Shown: positions 55,730 to 64,000 of the stretch, piece by piece | Numbering within the stretch: the first letter of the stretch is position 1 | Layout: each line of letters starts with the position of its first letter | From: Arcanobacterium sp. | GTDB taxonomy: Bacteria; Actinomycetota; Actinomycetes; Actinomycetales; Actinomycetaceae | Length of the DNA: 64,000 nucleotides | Assembly: GCA_022778805.1 (NCBI GenBank) | Contig: JALFSN010000001.1 | Coordinates: 186,001-250,000 of the forward strand | Direction: 5' to 3' | Notes under the pieces: generated by a model | What the model saw: only the letters and a program-made list of their open reading frames with translations | Told to the model about the DNA's origin: nothing | Databases searched by the model: none | Program-made: the position numbers and the translations under genes

Positions 55730-57601
55730 TCACTCTCGCTGTTCATGATCGCTGCCAGCGGATTCGTCATCGTCAGCCATCTGCCGCGCCGATTCAATCC
55801 TATAGGGCACTTCCGTGACCATCACCCCCGGCTCAAGTTCCAGCTGAGAAATAATAGAGGGCGTCGTATGCCGCACGAAGAATCGCTCCCATGAGCCGGT
55901 GGAAATTACTTTCGGCATGTACACCATCACGACGTCGCGTGGATGCATTCTGCGAAAAGCCCGTATAAATTCAATCACTGGCCCGCGCACTGCTCCTGCC
56001 GGCTGCCCCACCACGGTGAGCGCCACCGGCATCTTGCGGGCAATCCACTCTTTGCGCAGCGCACGGGTGCGTTCAGGATCGACGTCTACACACAGTGCCT
56101 GCAACGGAGAACCTCTATTGGCTCGCGCCCAATCGAGCGCTTTCAGCGTTGGCAAATCGAGATGGTCAATGAGCACAAACGAATAGACGCGAGTGGGAAT
56201 CACCCGTCCGATAGCACCTGCATCATCTGCGAGCACCTCATTGATTTTCCCCAGCCCTTTGCGATGCGCCACCAGGAAGATCACCGGCACTGCCAAGCTC
56301 AGCACTGCAGCGCCGAACCACCACGGCTGAATGACGACCACGCAGACGAGCCCCGCCAGCAGACACAGGCCATATCCACGGTATGCCCACAAGGCTTTTT
56401 TGGCCACGCTGCGCTCCAGCGCATCAATGGAATCGTTGAGGATAGACCGAGAGCGTTCCACCATTGCACCGCACATCGTGAGGCCGAGGAAGAACGTGAT
56501 CACAATAAAAATCATGGCCAGCGAGCGGGTGGAATCGAGAAACCACGAAATGACGGCGGCCAGAGCTGCCACAATCACGACGATCAAGCGCCTCGGCGTC
56601 ACGGCATCTTGCGCAGCCAACCGCCGTGGCAGCAATCCGTCAATTGCCAGCTCTCGCAGCACCCGTGGAAGCTGGCGGTAGGAAGCGACAGCCACCGCTA
56701 TGCCCGTGAGCACAAACAGGATGGCCATGACCGTGCGTCCAGCAGTGCCAAGGAGAGCATACGTAATCGACAGCGCCGGCAAGCCGAGCCGGCGTCCTGG
56801 CAATTGCAGCTCCACCACGAAATAGAGCGTGACGGCGATGAGCACCAGCATCGGAATCAACACGGTGAGCATTCGTTTGGTGGGCACCCGCCGCCGTGAG
56901 GGAAGTGCCATCACGCGCTCGCTCACGGCATAGATTACGGCGGCGGGAAAGCATCCTCCCAGCGCAGATTCAAGATATGGGAAATATCGCCCCGAGACCG
57001 GATCGGCTTTCAAGGCGTCCTCGCGGGCAAGCAAGACATCAGAAAAATTCACAGCGCCACGAAACTCTTGGATAAGCCCCCACGCCAGCACCAGTGACAG
57101 TCCCAGAATGCCAATAAAGGCGAGTATCCTCGGCCAGCGCAGAGCTTGGCCGACGCCGGCGGCAATGGTGGGAATCGTCAGTGCCAGCACGAGTGTCATT
57201 GCCAACGGATTAGCCCAGGAACCGAGGCGCACAATCGTATTGAGCGCCGTCACGACTAGCTCAACCCCGAGCAGGACGATCAGACCATGCAGCAGGATTT
57301 TAGCGGCTCCTACCAGCACCCCTGCCCACGCTCCAATGTAGCGAGTGGCAAGTTGGTGGGTACTGCGCCGTGGCGTGAGCACCGTGACGCCGTTCACCGC
57401 TAAACAGGTGAGTGCAAAAGCTACGACGCCCACCGCGAGCGTCAAAAAAAGCACGCTGTTTGCCCGCCCCACCACAAATGCCCGCAAAATGATTTGTGGC
57501 GTGATAAGAGTGGCGAGCGCAATCGTCGTGAGGCTCGCCGTCACCGACACTGACGTGTGAACGCGCGACGTACTGTACTGCCGTGTTTTTTTTAACATCA
57601 C
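55730..57601 (-). CDS. APC-superfamily permease
   Basis: A 623-residue membrane protein with about 11-12 hydrophobic segments and a soluble C-terminal domain of about 190 residues (VYSFVLIDHLDLPTLKALDWARANRGS, a USP-like fold guess). It matches Rv2690c by position, next to the TRAM methyltransferase and the trkA pair. It is annotated as amino-acid/polyamine type, but Rv2690c-like proteins may be K+-related given their TrkA neighbours; not decided. The start is GTG 57601 or ATG 57598, followed at once by a run of eight A in the coding sequence. Confidence 0.85.
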   Translation of the reverse strand: MMLKKTRQYSTSRVHTSVSVTASLTTIALATLITPQIILRAFVVGRANSVLFLTLAVGVVAFALTCLAVNGVTVLTPRRSTHQLATRYIGAWAGVLVGAAKILLHGLIVLLGVELVVTALNTIVRLGSWANPLAMTLVLALTIPTIAAGVGQALRWPRILAFIGILGLSLVLAWGLIQEFRGAVNFSDVLLAREDALKADPVSGRYFPYLESALGGCFPAAVIYAVSERVMALPSRRRVPTKRMLTVLIPMLVLIAVTLYFVVELQLPGRRLGLPALSITYALLGTAGRTVMAILFVLTGIAVAVASYRQLPRVLRELAIDGLLPRRLAAQDAVTPRRLIVVIVAALAAVISWFLDSTRSLAMIFIVITFFLGLTMCGAMVERSRSILNDSIDALERSVAKKALWAYRGYGLCLLAGLVCVVVIQPWWFGAAVLSLAVPVIFLVAHRKGLGKINEVLADDAGAIGRVIPTRVYSFVLIDHLDLPTLKALDWARANRGSPLQALCVDVDPERTRALRKEWIARKMPVALTVVGQPAGAVRGPVIEFIRAFRRMHPRDVVMVYMPKVISTGSWERFFVRHTTPSIISQLELEPGVMVTEVPYRIESARQMADDDESAGSDHEQRE

Positions 57602-57645
57602 AGAATAGGTTACGCTTTTCGCCTGTTTAAGGTAACGTCGATTGC

Positions 57646-58314
57646 GTGCATTTCGTGATTATGGGCTGTGGCCGAGTGGGATCTTCACTCGCAGTCAATC
57701 TTGTCAATCGTGGCCATTCTGTGGCAATTATCGACTCTAATGCAGACGCCTTTCGGCGGTTGCCAGAAAACTTTTCAGGCCAGCAGGTCACCGGCATGGG
57801 CTTTGACCGCGATGCCCTCACTCAAGCCGGCATCGATCAAGCTGCTGGCTTTGCGGCGGTATCGTCTGGCGACAATTCCAATATCATCGCTGCGCGCGTG
57901 GTGCGCGACACGTTTGGAGTGAAGAACGTCGTCACCCGTATCTATGATTCTTCCCGCGCGGGGGTGTATGAACGCCTTGGAATCGCTACCGTGGCCACAG
58001 TGGCCTGGACGGCTGACCGGATGATGCGCAAACTCATTGCCCTCGGCCCACACGTACAGTACGTTGATTCCGCTTTTAAAATTGCGCTCATCACGGCTGA
58101 TCTCGACTCGTCGTGGTACGGACACACCATAGGCGATATTGAACACGCCACCCAAGCTCGCGTCGCTTATATCGGGCGGCAGGCTCAGCCCGTCATTCCC
58201 AGCGGCTCCCTCATCGTGCAAGACGGCGATGAGATACATCTATGTGCCGCTTCGGATCGCGTGATGGCTATTCAGAAAATTCTCAACAATCCCGTGAAAG
58301 AAGACAACCTGTGA
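57646..58314 (+). CDS. ceoB: TrkA-family potassium uptake regulator (first copy)
   Basis: A 222-residue K+ channel/transport regulator with an RCK/TrkA-N NAD-binding domain (FVIMGCGRVGSSLAVNLVNRG, DSNADAFRRLPE) and a TrkA-C domain (about 140-220, IGRQAQPVIPSGSLIVQDGDEIHLCA). It gates Trk/Ktr-type K+ uptake. GTG start, with conserved N-terminus MHFVIMGCG. Its stop overlaps the second trkA by four bases (GTGA). Divergent from the APC permease gene. Matches ceoB of M. tuberculosis by position. Confidence 0.93.
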   Translation: MHFVIMGCGRVGSSLAVNLVNRGHSVAIIDSNADAFRRLPENFSGQQVTGMGFDRDALTQAGIDQAAGFAAVSSGDNSNIIAARVVRDTFGVKNVVTRIYDSSRAGVYERLGIATVATVAWTADRMMRKLIALGPHVQYVDSAFKIALITADLDSSWYGHTIGDIEHATQARVAYIGRQAQPVIPSGSLIVQDGDEIHLCAASDRVMAIQKILNNPVKEDNL

Positions 58315-59066
58315 AAGTGATGATCGCCGGAGCTGGCTCCGTGGGGCGCTCCATTGCCAAAGAGCTGACGACGCGCGGACACGGCGTCACGATTGTTGAT
58401 TCAGACCCAAAAGCTATGCGCGTGGCGCGCGTGCCACAAGCCGACTGGGTGCTGGCGGATGCGTGCGAGCTGTCTACTCTCGCCGACATTGACCTGTCTA
58501 CATGCGACGTGGTGGTAGCTGCCACCGGCGACGATAAAGCCAACCTCGTGCTGTCGCTGCTCGCCAAAACTGAATTTGGGGTGCCACGGGTGGTTGCCCG
58601 CGTGAATAACCCCGCTAACGAATGGCTCTTCGACGAGCAGTGGGGCGTGGATTATCCCGTGAGTACCCCGCGCATTATGACGATGATTATTGAGGGAGCC
58701 GTCTCTTCTGGAGAGCTCGTACGCCGGCTTGACTTCTATGAATCCGGTGCGGGCCTCTATCAGGCGACGGTGCCAGCAGGAGCGGTAGCTGACGGCACTG
58801 CTGTCGCTTCCCTACTGCTGCCACAGGGAATACTGCTCACCACGGTGCTTCGTGACGGCGTTCCCTTTGTTCCCGAACCAGACCTCACGATCACAGCAGA
58901 GGATCAGCTGCTGTTCGTCGTATCGAAAGAGGGCGAAGAAGATATTCCTCTCGTGCAAGCTCTCGTCTCTCCGCCTGCACAACTCACCGATCAACTGACC
59001 GATAGTGAAGCTACACCGAGTACCGATAGTAAAGCTGTGCCGAGCGATAGGGACGCCGCCGACTGA
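58311..59066 (+). CDS. ceoC: TrkA-family potassium uptake regulator (second copy)
   Basis: A 251-residue partner of the previous protein with the same layout: TrkA-N (KVMIAGAGSVGRSIAKELTTRG, VDSDPKAMRVARV) and TrkA-C (YQATVPAGAVADGTAV, LTITAEDQLLFVVS). The GTG at 58311 overlaps the first copy. The C-terminal 25 residues are a Ser/Asp-rich tail with a repeat (TDSEATPSTDSKAVPS) not expected in the family. The K+ pore subunit is not in the window; the permease next door is a candidate partner. Confidence 0.92.
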   Translation: MKVMIAGAGSVGRSIAKELTTRGHGVTIVDSDPKAMRVARVPQADWVLADACELSTLADIDLSTCDVVVAATGDDKANLVLSLLAKTEFGVPRVVARVNNPANEWLFDEQWGVDYPVSTPRIMTMIIEGAVSSGELVRRLDFYESGAGLYQATVPAGAVADGTAVASLLLPQGILLTTVLRDGVPFVPEPDLTITAEDQLLFVVSKEGEEDIPLVQALVSPPAQLTDQLTDSEATPSTDSKAVPSDRDAAD

Positions 59067-59109
59067 GCCGGCACACGGGCCGACCGCGGGTAGATACGCC
59101 CACTCTGGC

Positions 59110-59799
59110 TCACGCGTGCTCGTGCATATCTGCGCGCTCAGTATGCACTGACGACTGCGGCAGCGGCGGCACCAACATCCAGCTAAACCACGCAGCTAGC
59201 GCAAATAGTGGCAGTCCGAGCGCGAGCTTCGCCAAGCCCAACGCCTCGGTGAGGTGCGCGTAATAGAGAGGGAGCTGCACGGCGAGCCGCAGTGCAAAAA
59301 GCGCCACCCAGATCCACGTGATGTGATAGTAGCGGGCGCGCACGCGAGCTGATTCCGGATCGGTGCGCCAGGCCATTCCCTCAGAGCGGAAAAGCGCAAT
59401 GAGAACTCCTAAGAGCGGCCAGCGTGCCAGGATTGATATAAGCAGCACCGCTCCATAGGCTGCGTTCGTGAGAATTCCCCAGAGAAAGACGTTGGATGCT
59501 TCCCCCGTCCGCCAGGCTAAAAAGGCCGATATAGCCATCGCCAGGAGGCCGCCCAGCGCTGGAGCTATGGGCACCCGTTGGAGCGCCCGCACGGCGATTG
59601 CGAGCACGGCGATCACGAGAGCGATAGCTACCGCCGTCATCGTAGCCCGCGTCATCACGTAGATGACCAGAAAGACCAGCGTTGGCAGCACAGATTCGAC
59701 GATGCCGCGCCATCCTCCCACCGCCTGCAGCGCATCGAAATCCGCACTCACGACGGTGGCGGCCAGCCCTCCAGTTTTTTTACTCTCTGCCAGCATCAT
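59110..59799 (-). CDS. DUF3159 membrane protein
   Basis: A 229-residue integral membrane protein with about five to six hydrophobic segments and the family outline GGWRGIVESVLPTLVFLVIYV. DUF3159 is an actinobacterial family (Rv2693c) of unknown function, always close to TrkA and the OB-fold protein. Its ATG overlaps the OB-fold gene stop (ATGA). Converges with the trkA pair. Confidence 0.85.
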   Translation of the reverse strand: MMLAESKKTGGLAATVVSADFDALQAVGGWRGIVESVLPTLVFLVIYVMTRATMTAVAIALVIAVLAIAVRALQRVPIAPALGGLLAMAISAFLAWRTGEASNVFLWGILTNAAYGAVLLISILARWPLLGVLIALFRSEGMAWRTDPESARVRARYYHITWIWVALFALRLAVQLPLYYAHLTEALGLAKLALGLPLFALAAWFSWMLVPPLPQSSVHTERADMHEHA

Positions 59800-60047
59800 C
59801 CATGCCCTTCAATGGTGTATCGCGGGTTGAAGATCGTCGGCACACCGTGTACCGTCACCACATTGCCCTGAGCTCTCAGCCATTGTCCAATTTCGATCGC
59901 TTCCAAGGTGGTGCGTGATTGAAAGACGAGCGTGAGTAGCCCTTCGTCTCGCTGTACATTCACCCGCACCATCGGCGCCTCGTCAGCACCTGGATAGGTG
60001 ATAGAAATAACCCGCCCCTCAATGGCGACAAATCGAGAATTCTCCAT
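59796..60047 (-). CDS. OB-fold nucleic-acid-binding protein (Rv2694c-like)
   Basis: An 83-residue protein with a small OB-fold pattern (RFVAIEGRVISITYPG ... RVNVQRDEGLLTLVFQ ... GNVVTVHGVPTIFNPRYTIE). Equivalent of the small OB-fold protein between DUF3159 and DUF3710 in Mycobacterium. Nucleic-acid binding is inferred from the fold only. Coupled to DUF3159 by a four-base overlap. ATG start. Confidence 0.75.
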   Translation of the reverse strand: MENSRFVAIEGRVISITYPGADEAPMVRVNVQRDEGLLTLVFQSRTTLEAIEIGQWLRAQGNVVTVHGVPTIFNPRYTIEGHG

Positions 60048-60065
60048 GATCGCTAATTTCTATAG

Positions 60066-60156
60066 TGCACGCCTCTGCCATCGCTGATATCTGCTATGCA
60101 CTTCCATGCACATTTCCGTGCACTTTTTCCCTGCACGCATGTCACGTTCCATGCAC
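60066..60156. repeat. Cluster of TGCAC pentamers between DUF3710 and the OB-fold gene
   Basis: TGCAC occurs six times in 91 bases (60066, 60097, 60107, 60119, 60132, 60152), several at 10-13 base steps. It may be a binding array or a simple-sequence drift. The 157-base gap has no gene. Confidence 0.4.
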
Positions 60157-60204
60157 GCATATCACGCACATCCCGCGCATCTATCTCGCTCATCTGCACA
60201 CCCG

Positions 60205-61002
60205 TCATGGCGTTTGGGTGCCGTGAGCAGAATCCGTTTCTGGAATCTGCCCTGAGGTCTGCCCTGGAGTTTGCTCCACGGGGAGTCGTAGCGGGAGAAA
60301 TTCCTGCGGCGGATACGGCTCGTTGCCGCGGTGCACAACGACGTCTCGAATGATGGCGTAGAGCGGCCCAGCGAGTGCGGGATCCGAGGCCGCATCTGAC
60401 GTGATAGTGGCCTTGAGCAACCATCTTGGCCCCTCGATACCAATGAAAAGCTGAGTATTAAATACACCATTCTCTCCGGTGGGCACCTGCGAGAGAAGCG
60501 CCGTACCGAACGGACTATCGACTTCCTCAGACACACCGCCAGCATTCGCTAGAGCTTCGCGCAGATCTCGGCGCACGGAATCCCAAATTCCATGCGAGCG
60601 CGGAGCCGCATAGGCCTGCAGCTGCACGGCCCCCTTTTCCACCACATAGAACGCGGCGAGCACCTGATGCGTGGCATTGTCAATGCCAAACTGTAACAGC
60701 GCCGTTTTAGGCAGTGGGAGCCACAGCGAGCCAGCATCGACCAGATCCCCCCTATCTCCGTATTCAGCTGAATCGAAAGGACCCGAGATCCTGGCGTCTG
60801 TTTTCTCTGGCGAAGCGCCAACAGGTAGCGCGCCAACCGACGTTTCCTCTGGTGAATCGTCAGCTAGCGGGGCATCGGCCGGCAGCGCGTCAGCCGGCGC
60901 TTCCTCTGGTGAAGCATTAGACCTCTCTGCGGCCGAGGTAGTGCTTTCAGCAGCCACATCTGCGTGTGTACGCGCGTGCCTACGTCGTCTGGTGAACATC
61001 AT
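60205..61002 (-). CDS. DUF3710 protein
   Basis: A 265-residue soluble protein. The family core covers about residues 75-245: GPFDSAEYGDRGDLVDAGSLWLP, VQLQAYAAPRSHGIWDSVR, IEGPRWLLKATIT, VVVHRGNEPYPPQEFLPLRLP. The first 75 residues are an acidic Ala/Pro/Glu/Asp-rich tail with repeats such as PADALPADAPLAD. The function is unknown. The start is the ATG at 61002 that overlaps the DUF4193 stop (ATGA). In Mycobacterium dut lies here; it is absent. Confidence 0.9.
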   Translation of the reverse strand: MMFTRRRRHARTHADVAAESTTSAAERSNASPEEAPADALPADAPLADDSPEETSVGALPVGASPEKTDARISGPFDSAEYGDRGDLVDAGSLWLPLPKTALLQFGIDNATHQVLAAFYVVEKGAVQLQAYAAPRSHGIWDSVRRDLREALANAGGVSEEVDSPFGTALLSQVPTGENGVFNTQLFIGIEGPRWLLKATITSDAASDPALAGPLYAIIRDVVVHRGNEPYPPQEFLPLRLPVEQTPGQTSGQIPETDSAHGTQTP

Positions 61003-61298
61003 GCCGCGCAATCTACGCACACCGGAAGACCGTCTTCCTCATACGCCAGCTGAGAGCGGTGATGTACCAAAAAACACTGCGAACACGTGAATTCATCATC
61101 TTGGGCAGGAATCACATCCACAGAGAGTTCGACGTTTGATAAATCTGCCCCTGGGAGGACGAAATCTTCTGCTGCTTCCGTTTCATCCTGATCGACAGAA
61201 CCAGACGATTGATCTGATCGCCGAGATTTCAGTTCATCTAAAGAGTCCGTTTTCAGCTCTTCATCTTGTTTGCGCGGAGCATCATAATCAGTGGCCAT
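60999..61298 (-). CDS. DUF4193 zinc-ribbon protein
   Basis: A 99-residue protein. It starts MATDYDAPRKQDEELK, as in the family, has an acidic Ser-rich centre, and ends with a zinc ribbon: FTCSQCFLVHHRSQL and LPVCVDCAA (two CxxC pairs). DUF4193 proteins occur near sigma and RNA-polymerase-linked genes in actinobacteria, but no role is proven. A longer frame with five more residues (61313) is less likely. It overlaps DUF3710 by four bases. Confidence 0.92.
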   Translation of the reverse strand: MATDYDAPRKQDEELKTDSLDELKSRRSDQSSGSVDQDETEAAEDFVLPGADLSNVELSVDVIPAQDDEFTCSQCFLVHHRSQLAYEEDGLPVCVDCAA

Positions 61299-61393
61299 AG
61301 GATTGTTTTCCAATCATCGTCGTTATATGGGACATTTCCCCTTGTTTCGCAGCCTTTCTACCAAAGCTGCACCGTTTTGGCAAGGGCTGTTCA

Positions 61394-61579
61394 TTATGCT
61401 GTAAATGAACAGCGCCACATGACGGCCACATGGCGATTGCCATGCTGCTGATACGCCGTAAACGCGCCAATAAATGAGCCAACTACCATGCCAACCAACG
61501 CACCAGTAAACGCGCCAACCGATGCACCGACAAACACGCCAACCAACGCACTAGCAAACGCACCAACACACCATCTCAT
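61394..61579 (-). CDS. Small glycine-zipper membrane protein (possible)
   Basis: A 61-residue frame with repeated G-A/S-x-x-G units in a hydrophobic region: GAFASALVGVFVGASVGAF, then TGALVGMVVGSFIGAF. This is the pattern of glycine-zipper helices, which oligomerise in membranes. The DNA itself has a short imperfect tandem repeat. Ribosome binding is weak (TGGGA). It lies in the gap between DUF4193 and sepH. Could be a real small membrane protein or a repeat artefact. Confidence 0.4.
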   Translation of the reverse strand: MRWCVGAFASALVGVFVGASVGAFTGALVGMVVGSFIGAFTAYQQHGNRHVAVMWRCSFTA

Positions 61580-61630
61580 AATTTCCCATCGTCTGCATTA
61601 AATGGCACCCTTACTATAAGGAGGAATGCG

Positions 61631-62869
61631 ATGATTGAGCTGGAACTTTTAGGGGTAGAGCCAAACGGCGAGAGACTCAACCTCAACGACGGCCAGGGGA
61701 ACCGTTATTCGCTTGCCATTACCGATCAGCTGCGCGCTGCTCTCCGTCAAGACCTTCCACACCCCCCTGCTGAAGCTAAGCCGATGACGCCGCGCGAAAT
61801 TCAGGCGCTGTTTAGGGCTGGAAAATCTGTGGATGACGTCGCACAGCTCTCCTCTCTGCCAGCCACGCAGCTTCTCGCTCTCGAACGTCCGATCACGGCT
61901 GAACGTCTCTATACGGCAAAGCAGGCGCGTTCCTATCGTCAAGCTCACGAACTCGGTGGACTCACCATTGAAGAACTCGTGGTCTCTCGCTTGCTTGATC
62001 GTGGCGTAGCTGCCGAGGGTATCGCCTGGGATGCCTACCGCGACGCTGGCGAACCGTGGAATCTCACTGCCACCTACACTATCAATGACTTACAGCACAC
62101 AGCGTTGTGGCGTATCAACACCAAGGCGCAGGCCGTGACGGCGCTCAACGATGAAGCTGCCTGGCTCACGGAGACGCAAGTGCCCGCGCCAGCATCTCCC
62201 TGGAGGGCTCATAACACTCCCAAAATAGACCCGCAAAATCTGCCAGCGTATGCCGAGCCTGAACCTCCTGCATCCATTTCTCACATTGGCGATTCTCGCA
62301 TGGCGTCAGCACCTGACGCATCATTCTCCACCGCCAGTGATGTGCCGACGATTCCCCCATTCTCCCCTGCGCAGAGCACGTCAGCTGCAACGCCAGAAGA
62401 GGGTGACGCCGCTGACATCGACATCGACTCCGTGCTTGCCTCGCTCGATTCTCAGCGTGGAAAATCTCGCCCCATGCCTGACGACGATGAGTCAGACAAC
62501 GAAACTGCCGGTAGCACAGCCAGCGGCAGCGGACGAGCGGCGTCACTCCCTGCCACAGCTAACATCGATGCCGATGAGAATACGGAGCCGCCTGAGGGAG
62601 CTACAGTGCTCGCTTTTCCACAGCAGCAGCGCCTCCCTGTGGCAGATGATCCGGCTGACGGCGATTCCGCTGCTACTGCGGCCAGCGGACGCGCGGCAAC
62701 ACCGGCCGATGATAATGCGCCAGCACTTCTCTCTGTAGCACCCGATGCCCAGCAGAACGCCAAGCGCACTACTGGCAGCAAACAGAAAAAGCGGCGTGAT
62801 CGCCCTACCATGCCCTCGTGGGACGAAATCGTCTTTGGATACGCCAAAAAAGACGACAGCGACGATTAA
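61631..62869 (+). CDS. sepH: Septation protein SepH
   Basis: A 412-residue actinobacterial cell-division protein that helps FtsZ assemble at the septum. The N-terminal SepH (DUF3071) domain spans about residues 1-175: IELELLGVEPNGERLNLND, MTPREIQALFRAGKSVDDVA, a helix-turn-helix-like segment, and IAWDAYRDAGEPWNLTATY. The rest is a long disordered region rich in Ala, Asp, Ser, Thr and Pro, ending in a basic RRDRPTMPSWDEIVFGYAKK tail conserved in SepH. ATG start 9 bases after AAGGAGG. Followed by a convergent phosphodiesterase gene, as in Streptomyces. Confidence 0.95.
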   Translation: MIELELLGVEPNGERLNLNDGQGNRYSLAITDQLRAALRQDLPHPPAEAKPMTPREIQALFRAGKSVDDVAQLSSLPATQLLALERPITAERLYTAKQARSYRQAHELGGLTIEELVVSRLLDRGVAAEGIAWDAYRDAGEPWNLTATYTINDLQHTALWRINTKAQAVTALNDEAAWLTETQVPAPASPWRAHNTPKIDPQNLPAYAEPEPPASISHIGDSRMASAPDASFSTASDVPTIPPFSPAQSTSAATPEEGDAADIDIDSVLASLDSQRGKSRPMPDDDESDNETAGSTASGSGRAASLPATANIDADENTEPPEGATVLAFPQQQRLPVADDPADGDSAATAASGRAATPADDNAPALLSVAPDAQQNAKRTTGSKQKKRRDRPTMPSWDEIVFGYAKKDDSDD

Positions 62870-63003
62870 ACCACCCAGAACCGCCCAAACATAGAAGCGC
62901 CCAGCACAGGCACGCCCAGACAGCGGACGCTACAGATTTGCCCAGCAAAACCCAGCTGGCGCGGCACAGCGGACGTCATAGTTGCACTTATCCGTGCACA
63001 AGT

Positions 63004-64000
63004 TCAGCTCATAGCTACAATCCAGGGAATATGCATCTCATCGGGCGTGAGCGAACCATGTACACCTTTCATCGCGAGTGCCCCCGCTGAGAGAACGCGT
63101 GAATCGACGATACCAGTGCGCTCACGCGCAAACGCCACCACATCCCCCATAGCGTCACGAGCACGGCTGCTGAGCGCACCCATCAACTGAGTGTCCTGAA
63201 TCTGGGAGCGCGTGAGCACCCACGCTCGCTCACCGAGAGTTTCTTGCCAGCGCCGTGCCACTCCCTGCGGATCTGAGGTGTAGAGATGGAAAGCTCGTTC
63301 TTCTCCAGCGATGGCATCGACGTCACGATCCAAATATGGCTCATGAGCTACATCAATCTTTTCCGTATCTTCCACCATGCCGTGATCGCCGGTGAGAATC
63401 ACCAGCGTATCACGAGGCACCTGCCGCATGAATCGCCCTATCTCCGCGTCAATCATCTCTAGCTCAGCTAGCCACCGCGGCGAGCTCACGCCATAGCGGT
63501 GCCCCTGATGATCGAGATTGCCCCAGTAGAGATAGACGAGTTTCTTCCCCGACGCCAGCTGCTCTAAGGCCGCATCCACCCGATCTGGAAACGTCGTGGC
63601 AAATACCGCCTGCGCCCCTCGCCATGCGGCGCGAGTGAGGCCAGAATCCTCATATGCCGAATCCTCGATTAATATCACGTCACGTGCTTGCTCGCCCAGT
63701 CGTTCAAAGATAGTGGGCTGACTCTGCCACACGTGTGCCGGCACCGGAGAATTCCTAAAAGTGATGAGATCCGTGAGCTGACGACGAGCCCCGAGCCGCA
63801 CCGAGTAGCCCACCATTCCCGTCTCCCCTGGGAGTCGCCCCGTGGCAAACGAACTCAAAGCGGCAGCCGTCGTGCTCGGGACGACCGTCGTTATAAAATC
63901 CCACGTTCCCAATCCGCGGATTGCTGGGACGTGCCCACGGCGTGCCTGAAGCTGGTGAAAACCCAAGCCGTCTACAAAGATAATGCACACCCGAGCGGCT
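63004..64000 (-). CDS. Alkaline phosphatase-family phosphodiesterase (5' end outside window)
   Basis: About 330 residues of a type I phosphodiesterase / nucleotide pyrophosphatase-like protein. Metal and catalytic motifs: FVDGLGFHQL, nucleophile Thr in VPSTTAAAL, NLDHQGHRYG, ILTGDHGMVE and GVHGSLTPDEMHIP. The frame continues past 64000; the GTG at 63990 is not a likely start because coding sequence and hydrophobic context extend upstream. Located next to sepH, as in other actinobacteria. The substrate is unknown. Confidence 0.88.
   Translation of the reverse strand, partial: AARVCIIFVDGLGFHQLQARRGHVPAIRGLGTWDFITTVVPSTTAAALSSFATGRLPGETGMVGYSVRLGARRQLTDLITFRNSPVPAHVWQSQPTIFERLGEQARDVILIEDSAYEDSGLTRAAWRGAQAVFATTFPDRVDAALEQLASGKKLVYLYWGNLDHQGHRYGVSSPRWLAELEMIDAEIGRFMRQVPRDTLVILTGDHGMVEDTEKIDVAHEPYLDRDVDAIAGEERAFHLYTSDPQGVARRWQETLGERAWVLTRSQIQDTQLMGALSSRARDAMGDVVAFARERTGIVDSRVLSAGALAMKGVHGSLTPDEMHIPWIVAMS

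Noticed and set aside
55433..55894. 153-codon plus-strand frame upstream of the RNA methyltransferase
   Set aside because: It spans the ends of two minus-strand genes; composition and lack of a ribosome site mark it as a shadow.

Overview
The window is a chromosomal segment of a mid-GC actinobacterium. Supporting signs are a Pup/Dop/PafA/ARC pupylation locus, an ANTAR-type response regulator, SepH, the actinobacterial families DUF3000, DUF3159, DUF3710 and DUF4193, many GTG starts and 1-4 bp translational overlaps. Gene order follows blocks known from Mycobacterium and Streptomyces. Host-glycan hydrolases with LAxTG-like cell-wall anchors and the absence of 20S proteasome genes suggest a host-associated member of the Actinomycetaceae or a relative. 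The species cannot be fixed from the sequence alone.

Layout. 1-5,900 (mostly minus strand): truncated sugar MFS transporter, PdtaR-like regulator, tRNA-Leu(CAA), pyk, then hisF-hisI-lgt. 6,000-13,200 (minus): one tight operon trmI-arc-dop, then pup-pafA and a membrane-anchored FKBP-like protein. 13,250-18,400: RecB-like nuclease, tRNA-Leu(GAG), an acidic protein, uppP, a HAD phosphatase, an XRE regulator whose end runs into tRNA-Asn, and two hypothetical genes. 18,900-30,700: mntH, an M20 peptidase, then glgX-treY-treZ, followed by DUF3000-rnd converging on dxs. 32,780-39,370 (minus): an accessory-looking redox cluster, a double SDR enzyme followed by fixA-fixB-acyl-CoA dehydrogenase-fixC-fixX. 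39,750-42,690: aconitase with a palindromic promoter/operator. 42,795-54,030: a surface island with a 2,404-residue GH20-GH35 wall-anchored enzyme, a UcpA-like SDR, and a two-gene secreted/MucBP surface-protein operon behind a poly-C promoter. 54,050-64,000: conserved actinobacterial block (TRAM RNA methyltransferase, APC permease, two TrkA proteins, DUF3159, OB-fold protein, DUF3710, DUF4193, SepH, truncated phosphodiesterase).

How the genes work together. GlgX debranches glycogen or maltodextrin. TreY and TreZ turn the linear chains into trehalose. The Fix cluster is built like the E. coli fixABCX electron-transfer system, but joined to a duplicated SDR and an acyl-CoA dehydrogenase of the isovaleryl/long-chain active-site type. 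The pupylation genes are complete for tagging, tag removal and unfolding but lack prcBA. The giant GH20-GH35 protein could strip both galactose and N-acetylhexosamine from host glycans. The MucBP operon may be switched by slippage in its promoter.

Most interesting leads: the GH20-GH35 single-chain enzyme, the poly-C promoter of the surface operon, the double-SDR/Fix cluster, the proteasome-less Pup locus, the 42-bp palindrome over the acnA promoter, the XRE/tRNA-Asn overlap, and three direct repeats at exact 20-bp spacing ahead of treY.
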